Shown one piece after another: positions 18,967-26,197 of a stretch of DNA of 64,000 nt. Source of the DNA: Streptomyces sp. NBC_01707. Lineage in GTDB: Bacteria > Actinomycetota > Actinomycetes > Streptomycetales > Streptomycetaceae. Location of the stretch: contig NZ_CP109190.1 in the NCBI RefSeq assembly GCF_041438805.1, positions 7,378,001 to 7,442,000 of the forward strand, in the 5' to 3' direction. Below the pieces are notes generated by a model. That model searched no databases. It was given only the letters and a program-made list of their open reading frames with translations, and was not told the DNA's origin. Both the position numbers and the translations under genes were made by a program. How positions within the stretch are numbered: position 1 is the first letter of the stretch; each line of letters starts with the position of its first letter.

Positions 18967-19410
18967 TCAGAGGGCCAGCTTGAAACCTTCGTGGCTTCGG
19001 TCGAAGCCCAGCGACTCGTAGAACCGGTGCGCGTCGGCACGCCGCTTGCTGCTGGTCAGCTGCACCAGCGCGCACCCCCGCAGCCGGGCCCGGTCGACGG
19101 CCTGCCTCATCAGCTCCCGCCCCAGCCCACCGCCCCGCCGGTCGGCCCTGATCCGCACCGCCTCGATCAGCGCCCGCTCCGCGCCGCGCTTCCCGAGCCC
19201 CGGTATGTACGTGGCCTGCAGACAGCCCAGCACGGTGTCGCCGTCCACCAGCACAAGCATTTCGTTGCGCGGATCGCTCTCGATGTCGGCGAAGGCTTTT
19301 TCGTACCCCCGGTCGACCACGACCGAGGCCGGGTCCACGACGCGGTTCTCGTCCGCGAGGAGCGCGAGGACGGCGGGCAGGTCGGCGCGGGTGGCGGTGC
19401 GAAGGATCAT
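18967..19410 (-). CDS. GNAT-family N-acetyltransferase
   Basis: This 147-residue protein begins MILRTATRADLPAVLALLADEN. The acetyl-CoA-binding motif RRGGGLGRELMRQAVDRAR fits motif A, and LTSSKRRADAHRFYESLGFDRSHEGFKLAL gives the C-terminal motif B. The substrate is unknown. It is a single-gene unit, convergent with the lipoprotein. Confidence 0.9.
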   Translation of the reverse strand: MILRTATRADLPAVLALLADENRVVDPASVVVDRGYEKAFADIESDPRNEMLVLVDGDTVLGCLQATYIPGLGKRGAERALIEAVRIRADRRGGGLGRELMRQAVDRARLRGCALVQLTSSKRRADAHRFYESLGFDRSHEGFKLAL

Positions 19411-19575
19411 GTCCCGGAGTCTGGCACGGGTACCTGAGCGCTGAGCAGCCGGATACGGTGCGGCCGCGCGGTCGGCCGCCGCCCGTGAAACCGGTGGTTG
19501 ACCTCGAGCGTGCTTGACGTATCAGGGTGGTCGTCAGCGGCGCACCGCAGGGGTGCCCCGGCGAGGAGGACCGTC

Positions 19576-20283
19576 ATGAGCGTGCAGTTCGAGTCCCGTC
19601 CCGATGTCGTCCGGCGCGATGCGGGCCTCGTCAAGGCCAGTACCTGGGACGTCGGCACCCCTGTGCGGCAGCGGCAGGCGGTCGAGGCCATCCGCGAGGT
19701 GTGGGGCGGCCGGGACTGGCCGCACCCGGGGCTGCTCTCGTACACCGTGCACGCCGGGGACGACGGGAAGACGCTGTTCCACTACTCGCAGTGGAGTGGT
19801 GAAGGCGCATATCAGGAGTTCCTCGCGAGCGGACGGGACGCGCGCAACGCCGACATCGATGCCTCCGTGCCAGGGATCCGCCGGCTCGGCCTGCACACGT
19901 ACGAGCTCTACCGCTCCACGGCGCCGAGCGACGCCGACGCCCCTGAGCCGGGATGCGTCGTGATCGTCGACGTCGAGTTCGACGGGCCGGACAAGGCGCG
20001 TCAACGGGACTGGGTGGACACCGTGTTCGAGGCGATCGGGACGGATCCGGCGCCCGCCCCCGGCGGCATCTCCGGGCACTTCCACGTGAGCGTCGACGGG
20101 ACCCGCGTACTCAACTACGCGGAATGGGCGAGCGCGCAGGCGCACATCGACGCGCTCGCCGCTCCCGGCGACGGCGTCGGGTCCAGGACACCGCAGTGGC
20201 AGCGGGTGCAGTCCTACCCGGGGGTGAGCGGCGGCGGTGTGCACCGCTACTCGCGCGCGCTCAGTCTGAGGGCGGCCGGGTAG
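19576..20283 (+). CDS. Tandem antibiotic-biosynthesis-monooxygenase (ABM) domain protein
   Basis: This 235-residue protein starts at ATG 19576 (MSVQFESRPDVV) after an excellent GAGGAGGA ribosome binding site. Two ferredoxin-like ABM domains are visible: the first ends with LFHYSQWSGEGAYQEFLAS, the second with VLNYAEWASAQAHIDALAA. The paired domains make an internal pseudo-dimer, as seen in heme-degrading or quinone-forming monooxygenases. No cofactor ligand can be assigned, and the function is unknown. Confidence 0.8.
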   Translation: MSVQFESRPDVVRRDAGLVKASTWDVGTPVRQRQAVEAIREVWGGRDWPHPGLLSYTVHAGDDGKTLFHYSQWSGEGAYQEFLASGRDARNADIDASVPGIRRLGLHTYELYRSTAPSDADAPEPGCVVIVDVEFDGPDKARQRDWVDTVFEAIGTDPAPAPGGISGHFHVSVDGTRVLNYAEWASAQAHIDALAAPGDGVGSRTPQWQRVQSYPGVSGGGVHRYSRALSLRAAG

Positions 20284-20307
20284 CCGGCGAGGACCGGGGG
20301 CCACGGG

Positions 20308-20326
20308 CGCAGGCGCGACGCCTGCG
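20308..20326 (+). terminator. Hairpin after the ABM gene, in a 303-base gap
   Basis: CGCAGGCG pairs with CGCCTGCG around a CGA loop 25 bases after the ABM stop. Apart from this hairpin I see no gene or clear element in 20284-20586. Confidence 0.55.
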
Positions 20327-20586
20327 GACCGCCGGTGGTTCGGGTGGACGATGCGGATGCAGCACGCGCTCCGGCGAGTGTGAGAGGCGTACGAGGGGGT
20401 GCCCGAGCCCATCGATTCCTGTGCTGTGCAGGGCAGTTGCCGAGGTCGGCCGGGTGATCGGCTGCCGTCCGTCCTAGGGGCCGAGTGGCATGGGCGAAAT
20501 GCGTCTACGCTTGGTCGGCCTGGGACCACCGCCCCCTGCGGGTCGGTCCGAGCCCGTACCCCCGTACGTCCGAGGAGAACCACCTG

Positions 20587-22044
20587 ATGTCCGCAGAGCG
20601 CCCCACCCTGCCACCGGTACGGCTGCACTCCCAGGCGGAGCTGGCACGGGACGCGCTCGCCGCGCCGCTGCTCGCCCGAGCCGTCCGGCTCGCCCGCTGG
20701 GCGGGACCCGGGACCCGCGTCGGCGCCGGCGGCGAGCTCGTCGAGGCGCAGCTGCCCGCCGCGGCCGAGCACCTCGGGCTGGCGGCGGACGAGGACGGTG
20801 CCGCGGAGGCAAGTGAGGCGTGGCGGCTCGCGGTCGACACCGGGCTCCTCGACGTCCACGACCCGGAGGGGGACGACGCCGGAGACGACGCCGAGGGGAC
20901 CGTCAGCGCGGGCGAGAACCTGGGACTGCTGACCGGCGGCTCCCCGCAGGACGTCCTGACGATCTGGCTCGACGGCCTGGAGGCCGTGCACGCCGACGCC
21001 ACCGCACCCGTCTTCGACGACTTCGCCGATCTCGTCGGCGAGGACGGGTCGATCGACTTCGACTCCCTGGACTGGGACCCGGAGGCGGAAGCGGAATTCC
21101 TCGACGGAGTGCTCGGCAACCTGTATCTGCTCACGGTCGGCGACGGGAGCGAGGGCGAGGCGCCCGTACCGTTGCCCGCGCTCGCCGCGTCGATGATCGT
21201 GCCCGACGAGATGGGCGAGCCCACCGACGACATCCTGGAACAGGTGTCGGAGGCGATGATGCGCCTCGACGACCAGTTCCGGCTTCTCGAACCGATCGGC
21301 ATCGTCGCCTACCGGCCGGTGGACGAGACGCTGCTCGCCGAGGAGGGCGAGGAGGCCCAGCCGCCCGCCGACGACGAGGACGTCAGCCGGTACGGCATGG
21401 TGCGGCTGACCCCCCTCGGCCTGTACGGCATCCGGGCCCGGATGCTGGAGGCCGGCATCGATGCCCCGGCGATCGGTGATCTCGTGGACAAGGGCGCGGA
21501 CACGCTCCTCGGCGGCATCGCCTACTACCCGGAGGCTGCGGCGCGCACCGAGGTCGAGCAGTGGCTCGCCCGTCGCGGCGCGGACGGGGCCGCGGGCGAA
21601 CTGCTGGACGCGGCGCGCGGTACGGACCAGCAGGCCCCGCTGCGCAGGCTGCACTGTCAGCAGGCGCTCGCCCTGGTCGGCGCGGAGGCCGAGCCCGCGG
21701 TCCGTGCGGTGCTCGACGACGCGGAGCTGGGCGGCCTCGCCCGGGTCTGGCTCGCCGAGCGCGGGGCGGCCGACGTACCCCCGCCGCCGGAGGCGATGAT
21801 CTTCTGGCTCGCCGTCGACACGATCGCCGCCCAGCTGGAGGCGGACGGCGACCTGGACGAACTCCAGGGGCTCGTCGAAGGGCTCTCCGGCCAGCACAGC
21901 GGGTTCTTCGACGAGGCGTGGCGGGTGGCGCACCCGGCGACGGCGGACGTCCTGGAGGCGATGGGGCGGCTGCACAGCGACAAGACGAAGGCGAAGGAAG
22001 CAAGGAAGGCGGCGTTCAAGGCGCGGTCCCGTTCGGGCGGCTGA
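20587..22044 (+). CDS. Conserved acidic actinobacterial protein of unknown function
   Basis: This 485-residue protein starts at ATG 20587 (MSAERPTLPPVRLHSQAEL) after GAGGAGAACC. It is rich in Ala, Leu, Glu and Asp, without signal or membrane segment. The N-terminal part (ARAVRLARWAGPGTRVGAGGELVEAQLPAAAEHLGL) suggests a helical or winged-helix-like domain; the C-terminal half (QLEADGDLDELQGLVEGLSGQHSGFFDEAWRVAHPATADVLEAMGRLHSDK) looks like HEAT-like helices. I do not recognise a named family. It stands alone. Confidence 0.65.
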   Translation: MSAERPTLPPVRLHSQAELARDALAAPLLARAVRLARWAGPGTRVGAGGELVEAQLPAAAEHLGLAADEDGAAEASEAWRLAVDTGLLDVHDPEGDDAGDDAEGTVSAGENLGLLTGGSPQDVLTIWLDGLEAVHADATAPVFDDFADLVGEDGSIDFDSLDWDPEAEAEFLDGVLGNLYLLTVGDGSEGEAPVPLPALAASMIVPDEMGEPTDDILEQVSEAMMRLDDQFRLLEPIGIVAYRPVDETLLAEEGEEAQPPADDEDVSRYGMVRLTPLGLYGIRARMLEAGIDAPAIGDLVDKGADTLLGGIAYYPEAAARTEVEQWLARRGADGAAGELLDAARGTDQQAPLRRLHCQQALALVGAEAEPAVRAVLDDAELGGLARVWLAERGAADVPPPPEAMIFWLAVDTIAAQLEADGDLDELQGLVEGLSGQHSGFFDEAWRVAHPATADVLEAMGRLHSDKTKAKEARKAAFKARSRSGG

Positions 22045-22118
22045 GCGGGGCGGCCGCCGTGTCCGCCGCGGCACCGGGCCGTCGAGTCGGGCAGCCGGGC
22101 GGAGGGCGGGGCAAGGGC

Positions 22119-22136
22119 TCTGTGAAGGTTCACAGA
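22119..22136. promoter_or_regulatory. 18-bp perfect palindrome upstream of the PhoX-like gene
   Basis: TCTGTGAA GG TTCACAGA is perfect outside its two central bases and lies about 100 bases before the ATG at 22238. It contains one GTTCACAG unit reminiscent of a PhoP repeat, but no second direct repeat follows at 11-base spacing. Confidence 0.5.
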
Positions 22137-22237
22137 AAGGATGTCGCTCGAAGACGCCCGCAGTTCAACTGGTGTTGGTGCAGGGGCGGGAGCGTGAGCC
22201 CGCAAACACCCGTCCGAGCAGCTCCAGGAGTCTCGAG

Positions 22238-23707
22238 ATGCCCTTCACGCGCAGGGAATTCACCAAGCAGTCCGCCGTCACCGGTGCCGGCATCGCCCTG
22301 ACCGGTACCGTCGCCGCCCTGGCTACCGCGCCTGGTGCCCTCGCCGCGCAGGAGTCCGGCCACGGCCACGACGACCACCATGGTCATGACCACGGACACG
22401 GTCACAGCCACGAGCCCGGCTACGGGCCGCTGGTCCCCGACCCGAAGGGCATACTCGCGCTGCCCGCCGGCTTCTCGTACCGCATCATCACCCACAGCGG
22501 TGTCACCAAGCTGGAATCCGGCGAGTACACCCCCTCCAACCACGACGGCACGGCCGCCTTCGAGGGCCCGCGCGGCGTCACCCTGCTCGTCAACAACCAC
22601 GAGCTGAGCGGCACCCGGGCAGGCTGGGAGCACCCCGTCCCGCTCACCGAGGGCCTCGTCTACGACCCGATCGCCGCCGGTGGCTGCACCGTCGTCGAGA
22701 CCCGCCGCGACGGCCGCACCGCCGAGTGGGTCGGCATCGCCGGCACGTCCACCAACTGTGCCGGTGGTGCCACCCCGTGGGGTACCTGGCTCACCTGCGA
22801 GGAGACCGAGGACAAGGCCGGTAAGAACGGTCTGCTCAAGGACCACGGCTACGTCTTCGAGGTAGACCCGTACGACGAGCGCGCCAACCGCGACCCGCGC
22901 CCGATCAAGGCGTTCGGCCGGTACGCCCACGAGGCTGTCGTCATCGACCCCAAGCTCGGCCACGCCTACCTGACCGAGGACGCGGCCGGCCCCAACGGGC
23001 TGCTCTACCGCTGGGTTCCGCCGCACGGCTTCAAGCACGGCCGCGGCAAGCTGCGCACGCTCGCCGACGACGCCGGTGTCCTCCAGGCCACCAAGTGCTT
23101 CGACAAGAGCGGCAAGTTCGTCGACGACCTGTCCCGCGCCACCAAGATCGGCACGGTGTACGGCGTGGACTGGGTCGACGTCGTCGACCGCGACGCCAAG
23201 ACCGTCTCCGTGCGCAAGCAGTTCGGCGACCAGGACGTGACCCGCGCCCGCAAGCTCGAAGGCATGTGGTGGGGTGACGGCGGCGTCTACATCGTCTCCT
23301 CGTTCGCCCGCGAGGAGAGCCCCGTCCAGCACGACGGCCAGGTCTGGTTCTACGACCCGAAGCGCCGCACGCTGACGTTGAAGGTCCTCCTCGGCGTGAA
23401 CGCCGACCCGTCGAAGGACGGCGCCTTCGACGGCCCGGACAACATCACCGTCTCGCCGTACGGCGGTCTGGTCATCGCCGAGGACGGCGAGGGCGTCCAG
23501 CACCTCTTCGGGGCGACGGAGAGCGGCCGCACCTACCCGATCGCGCGCAACGACCTGAACGTGGGCACGGCCGAGGAGCCGGAGTACAGCGAGTTCACCG
23601 GTGTCACCTTCTCGCCCGACGGGAAGACGCTGTTCGCCAACATCCAGACGCCCGGCATCATGCTCGCCATCACCGGCCCGTGGAAGCGCCAGCCGAACCG
23701 GCACTGA
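22238..23707 (+). CDS. Tat-exported PhoX/DUF839 family protein
   Basis: This 489-residue protein has a twin-arginine signal (TRREFTKQSAVTGAGIAL) and a signal-cleavage site around ALAAQ. Next comes a striking His/Asp/Gly metal-binding-type tract (GHGHDDHHGHDHGHGHSHE). The body is a DUF839/PhoX beta-propeller (WVGIAGTSTNCAGGATPWGTWLTCEETEDK, GRYAHEAVVIDPKLGHAYLTEDA, LVIAEDGEGVQHLFG). Family knowledge: PhoX proteins are Ca/Fe-dependent alkaline phosphatases. ATG 22238 follows CAGGAG. It may be phosphate regulated; only a palindrome is seen upstream. Confidence 0.88.
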   Translation: MPFTRREFTKQSAVTGAGIALTGTVAALATAPGALAAQESGHGHDDHHGHDHGHGHSHEPGYGPLVPDPKGILALPAGFSYRIITHSGVTKLESGEYTPSNHDGTAAFEGPRGVTLLVNNHELSGTRAGWEHPVPLTEGLVYDPIAAGGCTVVETRRDGRTAEWVGIAGTSTNCAGGATPWGTWLTCEETEDKAGKNGLLKDHGYVFEVDPYDERANRDPRPIKAFGRYAHEAVVIDPKLGHAYLTEDAAGPNGLLYRWVPPHGFKHGRGKLRTLADDAGVLQATKCFDKSGKFVDDLSRATKIGTVYGVDWVDVVDRDAKTVSVRKQFGDQDVTRARKLEGMWWGDGGVYIVSSFAREESPVQHDGQVWFYDPKRRTLTLKVLLGVNADPSKDGAFDGPDNITVSPYGGLVIAEDGEGVQHLFGATESGRTYPIARNDLNVGTAEEPEYSEFTGVTFSPDGKTLFANIQTPGIMLAITGPWKRQPNRH

Positions 23708-23714
23708 CGCACCG

Positions 23715-23749
23715 TCCGGACGCGCGGAATAACCCGTCGCGCGTCCGGA
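23715..23749 (+). terminator. Terminator of the PhoX-like gene
   Basis: TCCGGACGCGCG pairs perfectly (12 bp) with CGCGCGTCCGGA around an 11-base loop, starting eight bases after the stop codon. It also ends just before the promoter of the RNA cluster. Confidence 0.85.
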
Positions 23750-23760
23750 GGCCGGTCTTC

Positions 23761-23766
23761 TAAGGT
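23761..23766 (+). promoter_or_regulatory. Possible -10 element (TAAGGT) of the first structured RNA
   Basis: TAAGGT matches the TANNNT pattern and lies seven bases before the start of the first RNA's terminal stem at 23774, the spacing expected for a transcription start there. No clear -35 box is seen; the upstream bases belong to the PhoX terminator. Confidence 0.4.
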
Positions 23767-23773
23767 CCTGTCT

Positions 23774-23914
23774 GTGCCCAGGTGCGCAGGCAGGACCTAC
23801 TTCCACTCTTAATGGGGATGTCGCGGGTTCGAGTCCCGCCATCGGCTTTCGAGCCGGTGTAGCTCAGTGGGTAGAGCACCTTCGTCGGTTCCGCCGACTG
23901 TGATCTCTGGGCAC
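23774..23914 (+). ncRNA. YrlA-like Y RNA with a circularly permuted tRNA-like module and a Lys-type anticodon arm
   Basis: Ends pair perfectly: GTGCCCAG (23774-23781) with CTGGGCAC (23907-23914). The 5' strand carries GGTGCGC (23781-23787), the 3' strand TGATCTC (23901-23907), both shared with the two RNAs downstream. Inside are, in order: a 7-base anticodon-like loop CTCTTAA on a 5-bp stem (23801-23817, two G.U pairs), a 5-base variable region, a T arm GCGGG/TTCGAGT/CCCGC (23823-23839), an acceptor-like stem CATCGGC/GCCGGTG closed by a UUCG tetraloop (23840-23859), TA, and a D arm GCTC/GAGC with an AGTGGGTA loop (23862-23877). This is a tRNA cut at position 26/27 and re-joined through its acceptor end, the topology of bacterial YrlA RNAs. 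It lies upstream of the Ro60 gene. Confidence 0.82.
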
Positions 23915-23939
23915 GTACAGCTCAAAGAAATTGCACGCA

Positions 23940-24009
23940 CCTCCCGGTGCGCGGGCCACGGCTACTTCTTCGAACAAGTTCCGCCGTCGCCGACCTTGAT
24001 CTCGGGAGG
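23940..24009 (+). ncRNA. Short Y RNA-like transcript without a tRNA-like module
   Basis: CCTCCCG (23940-23946) pairs with CGGGAGG (24003-24009). GGTGCGC (23946-23952) and TGATCTC (23997-24003) occupy the same places as in the neighbouring RNAs. An internal helix ACGGC/GCCGT and a short hairpin (ACTT...AAGT, loop around TTCGAA) replace the tRNA-like module. The shared TACTTC hexamer starts at 23963. At about 70 bases it would be a stem-only Y RNA. Its ends are less certain than those of the other two. Confidence 0.7.
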
Positions 24010-24018
24010 CACAGCATC

Positions 24019-24145
24019 GGGTGCCCGGTGCGCAGGTGACGGATACTTCCGACGGTTGCGGGTTCGAGTCCCGCCCGGCCACGGCCGGTAGCTCAAGGGC
24101 AGAGCATCAGGCAAGCCCGTCGCCGACTCCTGATCTCGGGCACCC
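24019..24145 (+). ncRNA. YrlA-like Y RNA with a permuted tRNA-like module
   Basis: A 9-bp terminal stem GGGTGCCCG/CGGGCACCC closes the RNA. GGTGCGC starts at 24027, TGATCTC at 24131, TACTTC at 24044. A second helix GACGG/CCGTC leads to the module: T arm GCGGG/TTCGAGT/CCCGC (24058-24074), an acceptor-like stem CCGGC/GCCGG with a CACG loop (24075-24088), TA, and a D arm GCTC/GAGC with loop AAGGGCA (24091-24105). There is no anticodon hairpin here, unlike the first RNA. It ends 41 bases before the rsr start codon. Confidence 0.84.
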
Positions 24146-24158
24146 CTGCGCTGTGTCT

Positions 24159-24180
24159 TTCCCCAACGAATTCGGGGGAA
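24159..24180 (+). promoter_or_regulatory. Hairpin that would mask the rsr ribosome binding site
   Basis: TTCCCC (24159-24164) pairs with GGGGAA (24175-24180) around a 10-base loop. The 3' arm is the Shine-Dalgarno sequence GGGGG of rsr, seven bases before its ATG. It may limit translation, or act as a weak terminator of the last Y RNA. Confidence 0.45.
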
Positions 24181-24186
24181 TTCACC

Positions 24187-25767
24187 ATGGCACGCTTCAA
24201 TGCCCGCATCGTCGAGGTGAAGGCGACGTCGCCCGTGAAGTCGACCGGGCGCACCGCACCCACCTGTCAGGGAGGCCGCGGACATCTCCGCGACAACCGT
24301 TCGGAACTTTTCCTGCTTGCCGTCGCCCATTTCGTCTCGCAGCAGACGTTCTACGAGAATTCCGAGCAGCGTGACAGCCGATTCGCCACGCTGGTACGCA
24401 TCCTTGCGGTGGGTGACCCCGACTGGACCGCCGGACTGCTGGGATGGCTGCGCCGCGACGGCGGGATGCGCACCGCGGCGATCGTCGGCGCCGCCGAGTA
24501 CGTGAAGGCCCGCCTCGACGCGGGGGCCGAGGACGGGCCGTCCAACCGGCAGGTCGTCGACTCCGTCCTGCTGCGCGCCGACGAGCCGGGTGAGCTGCTG
24601 GGGTACTGGACGTCGCGGTACGGCCGTACCGTGCCCAAGCCCGTCAAGCGCGGGATCGCCGACGCCGTACGCCGCCTCTACGACGGCAAGTCGCTGCTGA
24701 AGTACGACACCGCGTCCAAGGGCTACCGCTTCGGCGACATCCTGAACCTGGTGCATGCGGCGCCCGCCCCGGAGAAGGCCTGGCAGGGCGAGCTGTTCCG
24801 CTATGCGCTCGACCGCCGGCATCACCCGGACGCGGCTGTTCCGCCTGCCTCGAACCGCACCCTCATCGCCCACCGGGCGCTGATGGAGCTGCCGGTCGAC
24901 GAGCGGCGGGCCGTGATCACCGCGCCCGACGGGTCGGACCGACTGGCGGCGGCAGGCATGACCTGGGAGGCCCTCGCGGGCTGGCTGCAGGGTCCGATGG
25001 ACGCAGCGGCATGGGAGGCCGTCATTCCGTCGATGGGGGCGATGGCACTCGTCCGCAATCTGCGGAACTTCGACGAGGCGGGCGTCTCGGACGAGGTCGC
25101 AGCGCAGGTGGCGGCGAAGATCTCCGACCCGGCCGTGGTCGCCGCATCGCGGCAGTTTCCGTTCCGCTACCTCGCGGCGTACCGGCACGCCCCGTCGCTG
25201 CGCTGGGCGTACCCGCTGGAGCAGGCGCTCGGCCACTCCCTCGCGAACGTCCCGGCGTTGCGGGGGCGGACGCTGATCCTGGTCGACCGCTCGGGCTCGA
25301 TGTGGTCGCCGCTCTCGGACCGGTCGCGGCTGAACCGGGCCGACGCCGCCGCGATCTTCGGCGCGGCGCTCGCGCTTCGGGCCGCCGATGCCGATCTGGT
25401 GGAATTCGGTACGAACAGCGCACCGGTGACCTTTCGCGGGGGCGAGTCCGTGCTGAAGATCCTGGACCGGTTCGGTGATCTCGGTGGCACCAACACCGCG
25501 GAGGCGGTCCGCCGGCACTACCGCGGCCACGACCGGGTGCTGATCGTCACGGACGAGCAGGCGTCGTTCACGTACTACGGCGATGCCACCGAGGCCGTCC
25601 CGGCGAGTGTGCCCGTGTACACCTGGAATCTGGCCGGATACCGGGTCGGGCACGCCCCGTCCGGAAGCGAGAACCGCCACACCTTCGGGGGTCTTTCGGA
25701 CGCCGCATTCCGCATGGTGCCCCTGCTGGAGGCGGGGCGGGACGCCGACTGGCCCTGGAAACGCTGA
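24187..25767 (+). CDS. rsr: Ro60-like RNA-binding ring protein (TROVE plus vWA)
   Basis: This 526-residue TROVE-domain protein consists of an alpha-helical repeat domain (about 30-340; LFLLAVAHFVSQQTFYENSEQRDSRFATLVR, then GWLRRDGGMRTAAIVGAAEYVKARL) followed by a vWA domain (about 355-525) with the MIDAS motif DRSGSMWS at 367-374 and TDEQ as the last metal-site strand. Bacterial Ro60 (Rsr) binds Y RNAs on its outer surface and threads other RNAs through its ring; with PNPase it forms an RNA-degrading machine. Three Y RNA-like genes lie directly upstream, so protein and RNA partners are encoded together. Expression may be limited by the hairpin on its ribosome binding site. Confidence 0.93.
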   Translation: MARFNARIVEVKATSPVKSTGRTAPTCQGGRGHLRDNRSELFLLAVAHFVSQQTFYENSEQRDSRFATLVRILAVGDPDWTAGLLGWLRRDGGMRTAAIVGAAEYVKARLDAGAEDGPSNRQVVDSVLLRADEPGELLGYWTSRYGRTVPKPVKRGIADAVRRLYDGKSLLKYDTASKGYRFGDILNLVHAAPAPEKAWQGELFRYALDRRHHPDAAVPPASNRTLIAHRALMELPVDERRAVITAPDGSDRLAAAGMTWEALAGWLQGPMDAAAWEAVIPSMGAMALVRNLRNFDEAGVSDEVAAQVAAKISDPAVVAASRQFPFRYLAAYRHAPSLRWAYPLEQALGHSLANVPALRGRTLILVDRSGSMWSPLSDRSRLNRADAAAIFGAALALRAADADLVEFGTNSAPVTFRGGESVLKILDRFGDLGGTNTAEAVRRHYRGHDRVLIVTDEQASFTYYGDATEAVPASVPVYTWNLAGYRVGHAPSGSENRHTFGGLSDAAFRMVPLLEAGRDADWPWKR

Positions 25768-25845
25768 TTACGAATACGGCATCAGTGGGCCCTCGGGAGC
25801 GGTCGGGCATGGCGTCACGCGTCCCGGAGGCGCATACTCAACGTA

Positions 25846-26076
25846 ATGAAACAGTCAGCCGGATCCCGGCGTCACCTGCCTTCCAGTCCCTTCAACCGCC
25901 CGGCCCAGGCGGCCCCACCGGTCGAATGCTTCGATGTGGGCGACAGGGTGTCGCATGACCAGTTCGGACTCGGTCGAGTCCTCGCTGTCGAGGGCGACAA
26001 CGACGCAGTGCTCATCGACTTCTCGGGGCGACAGGGGAGGATCCTGAGCCCGTACTCCAAGCTGACCAAGCTCTGA
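25846..26076 (+). CDS. Small Tudor/SH3-like domain protein
   Basis: This 76-residue protein begins MKQSAGSRRHLPSSPFNRP with a basic, disordered tail, then VGDRVSHDQFGLGRVLAVEGDNDAVLIDFSGRQGRILSPYSKLTKL. That core resembles the small beta-barrel found at the C-terminus of UvrD/PcrA-type helicases and in CarD-like RNA polymerase contacts. A stand-alone small domain of this kind is probably a nucleic-acid or polymerase interactor. It is conserved-looking and has its own short unit before a terminator. Confidence 0.75.
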   Translation: MKQSAGSRRHLPSSPFNRPAQAAPPVECFDVGDRVSHDQFGLGRVLAVEGDNDAVLIDFSGRQGRILSPYSKLTKL

Positions 26077-26116
26077 GAGGGACGACGAGCGTACGAAGCG
26101 TCCGTCCCGCACTCCC

Positions 26117-26155
26117 CTTCCGGGGCACCCGCAGATCCAGCAGGTGCCCCGGAAG
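26117..26155. terminator. Bidirectional terminator between convergent genes
   Basis: CTTCCGGGGCACC pairs perfectly (13 bp) with GGTGCCCCGGAAG around a 13-base loop, between the small Tudor-like gene and the TerD-domain gene. Confidence 0.85.
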
Positions 26156-26197
26156 CCATTTCAGGAGGCGGGCTCCAGGAGTGTGCGCAGCGCCCTT

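Noticed and set aside
22119..22140. PHO box upstream of the PhoX-like gene
   Set aside because: Only one GTTCAC-like unit is present; the 11-base direct repeat needed for PhoP binding is absent.
23823..23877. Ordinary tRNA genes (T arm and D arm sequences near 23.8 and 24.1 kb)
   Set aside because: The T arm precedes the D arm and no 3' CCA end or continuous cloverleaf in normal order can be drawn. The arms fit inside Y RNA-like stems instead.
23774..24145. Attachment site of an integrative element at tRNA-like sequences
   Set aside because: No integrase, excisionase or second att copy is present, and the T arms belong to repeated structured units next to rsr.
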